Assembly (NCBI RefSeq): GCF_022965805.1
Contig: NC_133114.1
Coordinates: 10,684,261 to 10,748,260 of the forward strand
Direction of reading: 5' to 3'
DNA: 64,000 nt
Origin: Primulina eburnea
Taxonomy: Eukaryota; Streptophyta; Magnoliopsida; Lamiales; Gesneriaceae
The notes under the pieces were generated by a model. That model saw only the letters and a program-made list of their open reading frames with translations, was not told the origin of the DNA and did no database searches. Shown here in pieces: positions 46,680-57,880 of the stretch. Position numbers and translations under genes: made by a program. Position 1 is the first letter of the stretch. Each line of letters opens with the position of its first letter.

Positions 46680-47213
46680 ATCAGCATTCGGCCTTCTCAA
46701 ATATCGATCACCAAATAGTTCAACCACATGACCACAAAACTTGAAAAGACACTTGATGGCGGTCGATTCACCCATGCATAGGTACTCGTCAAGATGGTCG
46801 GACGAGACTCCATAAGCCAATTGACGAATCGCAGCCGTGCATTTTTGTAATGGTGACAAGCGTTTTCTTCTCGCAGCATCGTCCCTTTGTTGGAAATATG
46901 ATGAATGACTCTCAAGTGCATTCACTATGAGACAAATTAAATCTCTTCGCATGCGAAATCTTCTTCGAAATATTTGCTCTGGATACACCGGGTTTTTGGA
47001 GAAATAATCATGTTCTCGCATTCCCGGCTTCATGATTTCTTTGGATCGCCGAATCTCATTGTTACTTTGATATGCTTCAACTATTTGTCGGCTTTGTTGA
47101 AGTATCAATGACATTATCTCAATCCCCGAATCATAATCTTCGTTGTCAACTTAAACTTGGACTTCGTTTTCACTTGTCGAGTTAGAGCTGGTGCTACTTG
47201 AAGATTGAGACAT
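46680..47213 (-). pseudogene. PIF/Harbinger transposase, N-terminal half (interrupted)
   Basis: The ATG at 47213 starts MSQSSSSTSSNSTSENEVQV. A TAA at 47151-47153 then breaks the frame, which continues to the normal helical N-terminal domain: REHDYFSKNPVYPEQIFRRR, FRMRRDLICLIVNALE, RLSPLQKCTAAIRQLAYGVS, LDEYLCMGESTAIKCLFKFC and YLRRPNAD. It ends at the ATCAG duplication, where element A was inserted. The missing D-D-E part is at 22850-23600. Both halves together cover a normal Harbinger transposase. Confidence 0.92.
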
Positions 47214-47315
47214 TTTTGAGAAAAAAAATTCAACTCTATGTGTTTGCCAAATGGTATGCTCTTAGAATGAAGAATTTTAGAGCTTACGGTATCTATTTAT
47301 CTATTTTTCTTTCCA

Positions 47316-47427
47316 ACGGCTCTATTACAACGGCTCTATTACAACGGCTATATTCTAACGGCTATAATAACGGATATAATCCAACGGCTATAATAACAGC
47401 TTTATTCCAACGGCTCTATTACAACAA
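47316..47427. repeat. Short AACGGCT repeats between the two Harbinger ORFs
   Basis: About seven irregular copies of aacggct(c)tatta or its variants lie in the spacer between the Myb-like ORF and the transposase ORF, close to the transposase start. Reiterated sites in this position could be binding sites of the element's own Myb-like protein, but this is inference. Confidence 0.7.
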
Positions 47428-47525
47428 CTCTAGTACATTAATTGAAAATTACATTAATTCAAAAGTGCAATAATCTAAAACTACATTAATTGAAAAGTAC
47501 AATAATGAAAATTTACAATAAATGA

Positions 47526-48684
47526 AAATTACATATTCCATCTCATCCTAATCTCTTGGCATAGATGTTCGTGGATGATAAGTTGCTCCCTTGTCATTTG
47601 TGAAGTGTCCTTCGAAAGAATTGAGTATTCTTGTAGTTGAACTTTGGCTAACGTAGCTTTTGCCTTCATCTCGACAACTTTTGCCTTTATCTCCTCGACT
47701 TCGAGTTGCTTTTGTTTCATTTCAACTTCAACCATTTTTACACTTGTATACTCAGTAAACTTTGCAAACATATTGTCCAAATTTATTGTCATACCCTCAA
47801 TGTCTGATTTCATTTTGCCTTTTCCTTTTCTTTTTGATGCTTTCTGACCAACTGGATGAGTTTCATCTTCGTTTAGGTCTACATATAGACACGAATCTTG
47901 GTTGGATGATGTGTTGCTTGCTCCTGACTCCTACGTCCTCGCTTTTTTCGTGCCAACAACGTGATCAAGGGACTGCGGAGTAAACATTGGACGGTCTTTT
48001 ACGATTCTCCACACATGCTCGAGGTTAAATGCAACGCCATTATTTTCATTGCGGTATTTTTCATAAGCAAGCCATAATACATCCTCGTCACTATGGCCGC
48101 TACGATACGCACTATAAATGCTATTGTATTTTGCATTGAAGCGATACACTTTTTTTGGGATAGTATTTTGCCAGTACGATCGTATAACACTTGCAATTCT
48201 GTTGGGTGTACCTGTAGGACGATTCTCATTGTAGTAGTTTGCAATACGTCCCCAAAAATCATCCGTCTTTTGATCATTGCCGATGATTGGGTCATCACTG
48301 ATAGTGACAAACGATCTCGCTAAGACCTCATCTTCAACTTTTGTCAAGATTGACCGTTTTCTCCTACCCTCAGCACCAAAATCCATCTTCTCCAAATTTG
48401 CGAGTTCAACCGGAGATTCACAATCGGACAGTTGAGTCTCCGGGACAAAAGTCGCAGTGGCCGATTCATTTTCTGTCGGAGATATAAAAGGCATACCCGT
48501 TGCATGTGGATTATATGGATAATTTGGTGGATATTGATTAAATGGATAATTTGGTTGATTTGAACTATATGGATAATTTGGTGGATATGGATTATGTGGA
48601 TAATTAAATTGGTGGATATGGAAAATATGGATAATTTGGTGGAATTTGTGAATTTTGGGAAGAAGCATTTTCTTCTGGCATATT
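47526..48684 (-). pseudogene. PIF/Harbinger ORF1, Myb/SANT-like DNA-binding protein (decayed)
   Basis: The protein starts at about 48681 (MPEENASSQNS) with a Pro/Tyr/Asn-rich repeat region (NPYPPNYPYSSNQPNYPFNQ). That region contains a frameshift near 48605, at ccaccaatttaattatcc. The Myb/SANT-like trihelix follows: RRKRSILTKVEDEVLARSFV, DDFWGRIANYYNENRPTGTP, YWQNTIPKKVYRFNAKYNSI and FNLEHVWRIVKDRPMF. A TAG near 47929 interrupts it. The frame then continues into a Lys/Glu-rich coiled coil (VEMKQKQLEVEEIKAKVVEM) ending at 47529. PIF/Harbinger elements need such a Myb-like partner protein for transposition. Two lesions show this copy is inactive. Confidence 0.88.
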
Positions 48685-49349
48685 TGGATAATTCACGAAA
48701 TTTCTGAAAAATCGTCGGTTATTTTCATCAATTTCAGAATAGGATTATAGAAGTAAATATTACAAATGAAATTGAGATGATGAAAATAGTAGAAAGAAGA
48801 TTTTTGGAGTGATTTATGTGTTTGGATGATTGAAATAGCTTGTGAAATGTGGTGACTATTTATAAATGAAAATTTATTTTTTTTTTATTAAAATAGTGGT
48901 TAACTAGCTGTTAAATTCTGTTTTAAATGACTGTTAAAATTTTTTAATTTATTTTTAATTAATTTTTTTGATTTTTTCAAATGTAACCGTTTGAATTAAT
49001 TGTTTTTATAAATTTTTTTTTTAAAAAAAGATAGGATAGTATGGGGAGGTGGGCCATTCTTTTTATAAAAAATATTAAAAAAAAGATATAATAACATGGG
49101 GGAGGTGGGCCGTTCTTGTCTCCAACTTTGCACTCACTTTTCTTGCGTTTCCAATGAACGCACAAGTGGTTGTATCTGGCGTGTGTTTACACGCCCCAGT
49201 TTGAATTTTTTTTTTTAAAAAAAATTCATGCGTTCAAGGAATTGAACGGCGGTACACAGGTGGCAAATACATGGTGTTATAACACTATATCACATTGGTT
49301 TTAACATTAATTTTATGTTATAACATCACCAATTGAACTCCAATGCAGA
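48685..49349. other. Presumed outer end of the Harbinger element
   Basis: AT-rich leader DNA has two aggtgggcc(a/g)ttct repeats (about 49046-49062 and 49100-49116) and a cgttcaa(g)...ttgaacg inverted pair near 49232-49248. I could not pair a terminal repeat here with one near 22.4 kb, so the element border is unresolved. No gene is seen. Confidence 0.35.
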
Positions 49350-50897
49350 TGAGGTTCATGGTGTGATTCATTTTGATATGACCATATTCTTATCATATGA
49401 TATGTGTGGTTTTACGTGTTTTATTGCATTAGTTTATGTGTGTTTGCATTGTGCATTCGTACATTTCATTTACATTTTGTTCGTTTTAGAGTAAGCATAT
49501 GCATTTTATCATTTCTCACTTGTGCGTGACAAATTTGCAGGTAAAATGACCGGAAAATCGAAATTGGAGCAAAGTGTGCGAGCCAAGAAAAACATACAGA
49601 AAGGCTGGCTCCCGAGCGGTAGAATTTCACCGCTCGGGCGCGAGAGGTGATCCGCGCAGCAAATGTCCAGAGAACATGGCACTCGGGCGGTAGTTTTCTA
49701 CCGTCCGGGCGCGAGAGATGCATTCCGAGAAGAAAACATACAGAAAACTCGGTGCTCGGGCAATGAAATTCTACCGCCCGAGCGCGACTGCCTCATTCCC
49801 CAAGCAATTTACAGAAGGTGTGGGGCTCGAGCGGTAATTTTCTATAGCCCGAGCGCCATCTATTTTTGGAAAAATTTCTTTGCCGATTTCTTACCTCAGT
49901 CGTTGGATGTGGATGATATGGAAAGGGGATTTTGACGTTTTTGGGATCCTTTAGACATTATTGGAAAGCCGCCACAAGCTTTGGAGAGGACTTTGCGCTT
50001 GGAGTTGAAGATTCGAAGATTTCCGGGCATCGTTCCTCGCTTTTTCGTCACGAATAGTATTTCTAATCTAGTTTTTATCATTCAAACATTTCTTTGTTTA
50101 TTTTGAATATGAAATCGAGTAGCTAACTTAAAACATTTGTTGGGATTTAAAGAGATCCTACCCCAAACTTTGATTTAATAATCTATATTTCGATTGTTGG
50201 TTTATTCTTGAATGTGCTACTGTTTCTCATTGTGTTGTTAGAGCGTAGCTAACTTTAACAACATTTTTATATTGCGAGTGAGTTCGAGAGAATAAATTGT
50301 GATAGGAATGAGTAGTATAATCCGTGGATCTACAATTTACACAGATATATGAAATTGGATACGCGCCGATAGTCATAGTCTGGTAGGGCGAAAACTAGGA
50401 GATTTCATAGATCGACTTGCGATTCACTCTTGATAAATAATTAAAGACATTTAATTACTTCATTGAGTAGAATTAGTTTGCCATAGCTTGAGAGAGTGTG
50501 TTCAATTGAATAGGAAATTCTGTCGGAAGCATACAAACACTATCGAACGAATTAATTAATTAACGAGGTGTAGGTGAACCGATATTCCCAAAAAATTATT
50601 TTCTCATTGAATTTTAATCAAACAGTTTAGATATTAATTTTTATCATTCAATTCTTGAATCATTTTATTTGCATGTTTATTTAAGCATAGTAGTATTAAA
50701 CCATCAATCAATTTTCGTTGCTAAAGATTTAATAACTGAAAATAATAATTGTCAAATACAGTCTTCAGTGGAATAATACTCATACTCACGTACATTATAC
50801 TATTACTTAACATCGTGCACTTGCGATTAATTATTGAGCATATAAAACCATATTTTTATTAAGGATTCACATTGCAAGTTTTGCTCGATCAAGTTTT
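49350..50897 (+). repeat. Athila-like 5' LTR (left border approximate)
   Basis: The LTR ends directly before the primer binding site at 50898. It contains four GC-rich palindromic modules (49607-49858) and then long AT-rich sequence. The left boundary was not found and no second LTR copy lies in the window because the element is truncated. I infer the LTR from its place before the PBS and gag. Confidence 0.5.
49607..49858 (+). repeat. Four tandem GC-rich palindromic modules in the Athila-like LTR
   Basis: Modules lie at about 49607-49642, 49679-49713, 49751-49787 and 49821-49858. The first is a perfect CCGAGCGGT - 8 bases - ACCGCTCGG stem. The others are variants with (C/G)TCGGGCGGTA or CTCGAGCGGTA and CTACCGCCCGAGCGC. 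The core is the same as the modules of element A, although the host elements belong to different lineages. Confidence 0.85.
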
Positions 50898-50914
50898 TGG
50901 TCCGTTGCCGGGGA
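50898..50914 (+). other. Primer binding site of the Athila-like element
   Basis: Tggtccgttgccgggga matches the tRNA-Asp-type site TGGCGCCGTTGCCGGGG used by Athila elements, apart from the gcg-to-gtc change. Confidence 0.75.
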
Positions 50915-51108
50915 CTGTTAATCTACAATTTTATTTTCCATTATTTACTTTAGCATTCTTTATTTTACTTTGTTTGACACCTTCGATATCTTTGCAGGTA
51001 TCTCTCTTGTGCATGCCAATGTCTCTAGAGTCTGAACTAGAGATATTCGATCCCGAGATTGAAAGAACTTTACGCAGGACACGACAATAGCAGAGGCTTA
51101 AAGACATA

Positions 51109-52786
51109 ATGAACATGAACGAACGTGAGGAAGAGCATCACAAAGATCTAAGGGTCGAAGAGCCAAGACGCATACCCATGCTTGAGTATGCGCAACCGTC
51201 GCTTGATGGAGCACGTCCAAGCATAGTGCAACCAACCGTCAGGGAAAACCAGTTTGAGATCAAGCTAGCCATAATTCAAATGATCCAGAACACTGTCCAA
51301 TTTGGAGGGAATGTGCTAGATGATCCGAACACTCACATTGCCGACTTTTTAGAAATTGGCGATATTTTTAAATTTAATGGAGTTTCAGATGATGCTGTTA
51401 GACTACGTTTATTTCCGTTCTCTTTGCGTAATAAAGCTAAATCTTGGTTGAATTGTTTTCCTGTAGGGTCAATCACAACTTGGGAAGAAATGGCGAAGAC
51501 ATTCCTCTTGAAATACTTTCCTCCATCGAAAACCATGAAGCTGCGTGCGGACATAACCACCTTCTCTCAATTTGATCAGGAGTCACTCTACGAGGCTTGG
51601 AAGCACTACAAAGACTTATTGCGAAGATGCCCACATCATGAGTTGCCTCTTGGGTTAGTTGTCCAAACTTTTTACTTTGGTTTAATTTCATCTAACCGAA
51701 CCATGATAGATGCTGCGGCCTGCGGAAATCTGTTGAGGAAAACGGCCGAAGAGGGGTATGAGTTACTAGAAGAGATGGCTGCTAGCAGCTATCACCCTTA
51801 ATCTGAGAGGATGCCTCTTGGGTTAGTTGTCCAAACTTTTTACTATGGTTTAATTTCATCTAACCGAACCATGATAGATTCTGCGGCCTGCGGAAATCTG
51901 TCGAGAAAAACGTCTGAAGAGGGGTATGAGTTACTAGAGGAAATGGCTGCTAGCAGCTATCACCCTCAATCTGAGAGGAACACTCAGCAAAGGAATGCAG
52001 GAGTACACCAGGTAACTGATTTTTCAGCTGTCACTGCACAATTAGAAGCACTTAATAGGAAAATAGACAGCATGAACGTAAACGGGACAATGATGTGCCT
52101 GCAAGAGATATTTTATGAAAAATGCGGAGGAGAACACTATGTTAAGGACTGTCAAGACAGTGGTCCTTTCTATGTGAATGAGGAGGCACCACTGAATCAA
52201 GTGGGGATTCAAAATTGTTCGAGGAATGATCCTTATTCAAATACATACAATCTTGGATGGAGACAACTTCCCAACTTCTCATGGGGTGGTCAAGGCAGTC
52301 AGAATCGACCACAAGGAGGACAACAGTATAGTAAGCAACCAATGTATCGACATGAGCCTCGAGATGAAAAATCTAGTTTGGAGCAAATGATGTCTAAGTT
52401 CATTTCATCCACCGAGACTAGACTGCAAAACCAGGATGCATCAATAAAGGGCTTGGAGAATCAAATAGGTCAGTTGGCTAAAATGATCACGAGCAGAGAA
52501 CCGGGCACCTTGCCAAGAAACACGGAAACTAACCCAAAAGAGCAAGTGAAAGCCATAGTGTTGAGGAGCGAAAAAGTGCTTGAACAAGAAGAGAAAGCAA
52601 AAGAAGATCAACGAGAGGGAGTGGTTGACACATCTATAGGTAAATCATATAAATCTATACCCGCACCCACTGCACAATCTACAATTGGAATTCCCCCACC
52701 TTTCCCTCCAGCATTAAAAATGACGAAATTGGATGCGCAATTCGGTAAGTTCTTAGAGTTATTCAAAAAATTGCACATTAATATTG
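51109..52786 (+). pseudogene. Athila-like gag, truncated, with internal tandem duplication
   Basis: The first frame (51109-51801) has the Athila gag capsid: FEIKLAIIQMIQNTVQFGGN, HIADFLEIGDIFKFNGVSDD, LRLFPFSLRNKAKSWLNCFP, TWEEMAKTFLLKYFPPSKTM, then QTFYFGLISSNRTMIDAAAC and EEGYELLEEMAASSYHP before a TAA. A 168-bp duplicate follows in frame, where the TAA position reads CAA, and the frame runs on (51811-52830). It contains a C-x2-C-like region CLQEIFYEKCGGEHYVKDC, Gln/Asn-rich linkers and the typical KLDAQFGKFLELFKKLHINI. There homology stops abruptly (about 52786); protease, RT and integrase are absent. Confidence 0.85.
51644..51979 (+). repeat. 168-bp in-frame tandem duplication within gag
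   Basis: Units 51644-51811 and 51812-51979 are offset by 168 bp (56 codons) with a handful of substitutions. Unit 1 has TAA where unit 2 has CAA. Confidence 0.92.
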
Positions 52787-52840
52787 GTTGCTCGGGCCTT
52801 TCTATCTCGTGGGATCTATTTTTTGAGTAAAAAACAATTC

Positions 52841-55509
52841 AGTAACGGCCAAAAATCCGATTACGTAAATCATATGTATGAAAATTAATCAATTGCTAAA
52901 TTATTTTAATTAAATGATTTTGGATGTATGAATGATATATTTTGATTGTCTAAATGATTAATTATGTAATTTTACCCGATTGTATAATTTAAAATTTTTT
53001 AGGCGAATATTGGTGGTTGGCCCAGGATGGAGGACTTGAGACGATTAAGGTGTTAAAAATTTAAAAGGTAAATTTTTATTTTTAGTTAAAAAAATATTTA
53101 TTTTAAATAATTTAAGAATTTTATCATTTTTAAAGTCAAATTTAAATTAATTAGTGGGAGAAAGGGATTTTATTTATTGATAATGGATTTTTGAAAATAG
53201 GTATTTTTATATCTTTTAATTTGAGGCCTAACAATTTTATTAATCTTAATGAAACTAATTAATTAATTAAAAAATTAGGGTTAATTAAGCACATTAATAA
53301 AATATTTAGAAAACTTTTTTGTTTTTTCTAAAAATAATTTCACCCTAAGCCTTAATGCGCGCGCACACAAACTAAAAAATAATTTACGCGAAAGGAAAAC
53401 TGTGGCCGAACCCTTCTTTTCTTGCAAGGGAAGTTTTGAATTTTTTTCCGCCAATTTTCTTTGATTTTCTTCCTCGTTCTTCCTTCCAGCAACGATCATC
53501 CGACTCTCTTGTATCCCAAAGTGGGTTTTCGATGGGTTTTTGTCGAGCAAAAATGTAGAAATCGTCATCTGTTCTTCACTATGTTCCACTTATTTGATAT
53601 TCGTATTTCGAGTATTTTAAAGCAAATACACGTTCTAAACCTTTTTTTTTTGCATCATTCAAACCATATTATGCATGCTTATGATATTTTGAACAAAAAA
53701 CACGATGATCAAGTTTTATTAACGTTTTGAAGGATTTATTTTAAAGTTTTGATGTATTTAATGCATGTTTGAGTCGCGTTATGATTCTTATGGACTTGAT
53801 ACCATTAAACGAGAAGGAGAAGATGTTTAGAAGTCCTAAAGAGAGTCCCATGTAGGTAAAAAAAGGCTGGAATGAGAGGGGAAAGCACCGAGCCTTGGTT
53901 AGGGTGTATTGCTCGTGTTGGGTTCGATTTTGGCACTCACGAGGGGAGGCTGCCTACGGGCTGTCCAGTAGTGATCAAGGCCTTGTGTTGGGTTGAGTCA
54001 TGGTCTTAGAGAGTCCTAGCATGGCTTGAAACAACGGTAGAACGATATGGAAGTGTGAGGGCTCAGTTTGTGGTCTAGGGTGCGCAATTTGGGGAAAAGA
54101 AAGGAGAAAAGCTGGTGGCTGTGCGCGGGAGGCTGGTGCAAGAGCGGTCCATTAGGGTCCTAGGAGGGTGTCTAAGGGGATGGAGGTGGCCTAGCTAGGG
54201 GCTGGTTGAAGGTGGCTCATGGGAAAATGGGGCCGCGAAGCGTGATTGTGGGGGTAAACGTGTGGTTTGGATAGGGTTGAGGGAAGAGGGTAGACCGTGG
54301 TCTTTTATGGATGGACCATGGCTCCTAAGGGTGGACTAGGGTCTAGTAAGTCATGGTTTGATTTTGAGAAAAAATTATTATATTTCGAGTCAATTCGGGC
54401 TATATACAGAATTATGGTTTAGCGATTAAGTTGAATAAATTGAAGAACGCAAGTTTACGTTTAAGAAAGTCAGTAAAAGTTAAAAATAACATTATATGAT
54501 GGTTTAGGATAGGCTCTAGTCAAGAAACGTAGGAAAAAGTCAAAAACGAGAAGTCCTGGGCCCAGGGGTAAAATGGTCATTTTACGTCCCGAGTAGTTCG
54601 AATGTTCTGGAAGTGTCCTGAGGGGGTCATGATACATGTTAAATGATTTTTAAAATGATTATGATGAACTTATGATATTTTTACGATAAATGCTAAAGTT
54701 GAGCAATTTTCCGAAAAATGCTTATTTTATGAATTTTGGATGATATGATATGTTATAAATAAAAAAAGGAAAAATATTTTTGAAGGTAGTGAATTGACTA
54801 TGACTCAGAGGATTTGTGGGGGATCCGTCTTAAGAAGGGACGATGAAATTACTTTATTTTAGGCAACGACACAGTGACAAGAGTTGTTGACGCCCTTCCA
54901 CCAGGTACCATGATTTATTGATTGATCAATCAAACAGAGGATAAATGATAAAAGATAGTCACTTTTAAGAATCAAACTTCACTAAAATGATTTATGGTGA
55001 GGAAATGCTTTACGATATTATGTGTTTAAATGATTTACAAAATTATTTATACGTTTACGAGTTTTTATGTCAGCTTATTTTATTAAAAGTATTCTTTTAA
55101 GGATGTGTGTGCATGTATATGTATCACTCGTTACGTATGGTTTGGACATGCTAAGTCGTTAGACTCACTAAGGATGATGTTGAGGGAGGCTCGGATGCTT
55201 GAGTGGATCGGGTATGACATTACACTCCCGAAGATCTTACGTTTTCCACAATATTAAGATAATCAAAGTTTTGATTAAGATTTTGAGAATTATTCTGAAG
55301 AGAGATTTATTTTCGTTTTTAAAAGTTTAGGCGCTAGATTTTGTATGATTGACGTATGCTTTTATGATTGACGATTTATGGATTTTTTTATCGCAAATTC
55401 TGATTTTTCTAAAATATGGATTTATGTTTGGGTATGGTTCGGACTTTATGATGATAACGAATTTTTTTTAAATACTATTTATATAAATTAAGTGATAAGG
55501 GACGTTTCA
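52841..55509 (+). mobile_element. Solo LTR of about 2.67 kb
   Basis: The sequence from agtaacggcc to gggacgtttca is flanked by the 5-bp duplication AATTC (52836-52840 and 55510-55514). Ends of the TGTAACGGCC...TTCA type are common in plant gypsy LTRs; here the first base is A instead of T. There is no PBS, coding region or second LTR, so it is a solo LTR left by recombination. Its interior has a G-rich stretch (53930-54350) and no long ORF. Confidence 0.75.
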
Positions 55510-55514
55510 AATTC

Positions 55515-56087
55515 GGACTTTGTGTAAGATTTGGGCTCGAGATCTGACCTTAAATATATCAATAATAGGTCCTTTATGTCTTCAGATGAGCTCGGTAATA
55601 TATGCTTAGGGTATGACCCGATCTGGGTCGGGTTGGCTATATATGGAGGTATCAATAGTGCCTTCAATTTTTTTTAATCTAAAAGAAGTATGAAGTTTAG
55701 ATCAATTATTTGAACCTAGCCACGTTTGACCTGAGTAAAATCTATTGATTCTAGACTTGTTTTTCTTCCCAATTTGTCTTAATTCAAGCTATATCTGAGC
55801 CACACAAATGGATAGTCAAGATCATGATCCACTCTACTGTTCGGAAGTTTGTGTGAAATGGTCAAATGAAATAGCCAATCAGAAGGATTCAGGCTGCAAA
55901 TATGTTACCTACCCAAATTGAAGAGGTAAATTTTGGAATTACAAAGCCATTGCATTCCAAGAAAGGGCTCAACACTGCGATTATTTCAGATTTTTTAGCC
56001 GAAATCATTCCTCTTCAACCGTAAAGTAAGCCATTTGTACTGAGCAAGTGGCTCAACCATTGAAAATAAAACACTGCTAGGGCACCA
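55515..56087. other. Spacer without recognisable gene
   Basis: This is unannotated DNA right of the solo LTR. Frames are short and I recognise nothing. The part from about 55790 may belong to the decayed coding-like region that follows. Confidence 0.35.
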
Positions 56088-57880
56088 GTGAAAAGGAAAA
56101 TGGTCTACATAGAGAATGATAAAGAGGATAACATGGAAGATGTCCTTATAAATCAAGTTGTCCCTAAGTCCAGGACCTTGACCGCTTCATCGAAACAGTC
56201 GGATGAGGCTAAGAATCCAATGAACAAGAAACTCAAGCGTGTGTCTGAAGTTACTCAACACGATCTGGTCCCGCAAGTCAATCCCATTTGACAGGTGGCT
56301 GGAATTTGAATATTAGAGGGTATCACTTCTTCTACCATTCCTACCCCCATCATGAGATCCTAAGGACAAAGAAAAGGTGAAGATGCAACAGCCTTGAAAG
56401 ACTCCTTCGACGGTCGAGACAGATGTTGCATTAACATTGACTCAAGTGTTGAAGGCGATTGATAGAAGAATGAAGATGTTTGACAGATGGTTTGAGCATC
56501 ATCCTTCAAGATCATTCTTCAGGAGGAGCTGTTGGAGGAGTTGGCCAGGGCCAAATTCTAGATCTGGTTGAGACAGAGGATATTGAGTTAGCTCTGGACC
56601 AGAGAGCTTTTGTCGAATTCAGCTGAGAGAGAGTCTTCTGCACTTGATTGTTCTTCAAAGAGAAGAAAATTATAATCCACAAAGTCACAAGGCTCTCGAT
56701 GGCAGTAATATGTCACTTGGAATTTAACATTATCTCTAATGTCTTTAAAGTTCGTTCCAAAAGACAAGAATTTGAAATGCCCGAACAACCATTGCCCAAA
56801 ACTTTTGAAGTATATGTTGAGGCGACACATGCTATGATTGAAAAATGGGGATGGAAGAGGAAACTGAAGAAGGAGTAAACACAACCATCCTTGATCATGC
56901 CTTTTTCCGGAAGAAGAAATTAGACTGTGGTCGTTCGACCATTGATTTCGTGGGTAAAACCAATAACTCAAACTCTCAACAAACAACCGCTGATATACCA
57001 GGTGCCATTCCCACTACTGATGAACTATATATACCACTACTAGAAATTCCTGTAACATTCGTGGATGATGTGGTACGGTCAATGATGGAACTCTTTGGAG
57101 AATTAACATCTCCCAAAGAAAATACTACATTTACAAGTCTCCAAAGTCAGTCTCATGAGACCATTTTTAAAGAACAACATCCGATATTCTCTTCAATTCA
57201 GCATCAAGATTCTCCTGTTCTGCATCAGGATTCTCTTTTTCTCTCATCTCAATAGGTTGACACTAATATTCCAAAGGATGCCTCTCCCATTGTCCCTACT
57301 TGTGAAGGTGCAATTGGGGGCTACTCTTATGGCGCATGAGGAGGAAAATACGGAAGAGGATTTGACATGTCGGACCACTATGATGACATCGAATCTTCTA
57401 GAAACGAAGATAAGATTGAGGCTGGTGCTCATTTTGCACAGGTCTTGTCACATATTCAGAAGGTCTAGACTCTTATGGTGGATTTGATGCTCGTCTGCTT
57501 GCTTCTAATAATAGAATATCCAATCTCTGCCAATCCATCAATCAAAATATTTCCGATCTTTAGAAGGATATTCACTTAAAATGATCGAGTTTCAATCTTC
57601 TAAAAGATCCTACAATGAAGCATTAGTCACTTTATCTGGTCAAACTGCACGAAGAGAACATAGGACTAATGCTAGCATTAACGGTCTTCAAGCTATCCTT
57701 GGAACCCAAATCTAAGAAATACTTGATTTTGTGCAAATGAGTGATGCTAGAAAAAGGGAAGATCAGTTAAGAATAGAGACATAGGCAATGGAAGAGGCTA
57801 GGAAAAGGACAGAAGAAGAAGAAGAAGAAAGATTTTCTGAGAAAAGGTGGAGGGTCAGGTGGTGGTAGTTCTTGGTTCAG
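56088..57880 (+). pseudogene. Decayed coding-like region of unknown family with a coiled-coil end
   Basis: Several plus-strand frames with coding-like composition follow each other. 56088-56291 is Lys/Glu-rich. 56648-56878 has QEFEMPEQPLPKTFEVYVEA. 56845-57255 has PTTDELYIPLLEIPVTFVDD followed by a Gln/His/Ser repeat (HQDSPVLHQDSLFL). About 57480-57850 reads, across stops, as a coiled coil with ARKREDQLRIE and EEARKRTEEEEEE. The layout (acidic and basic low-complexity parts ending in a coiled coil and a Gly-rich tail) recalls poorly characterised retrotransposon-associated ORFs of asterid genomes. I do not recognise a domain, and it could equally be a dead host gene. Confidence 0.4.

Noticed and set aside
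53281..53730. Open frames of 89-102 codons in the solo LTR
   Set aside because: AT-rich chance frames without recognisable motifs, inside an LTR with a target duplication.
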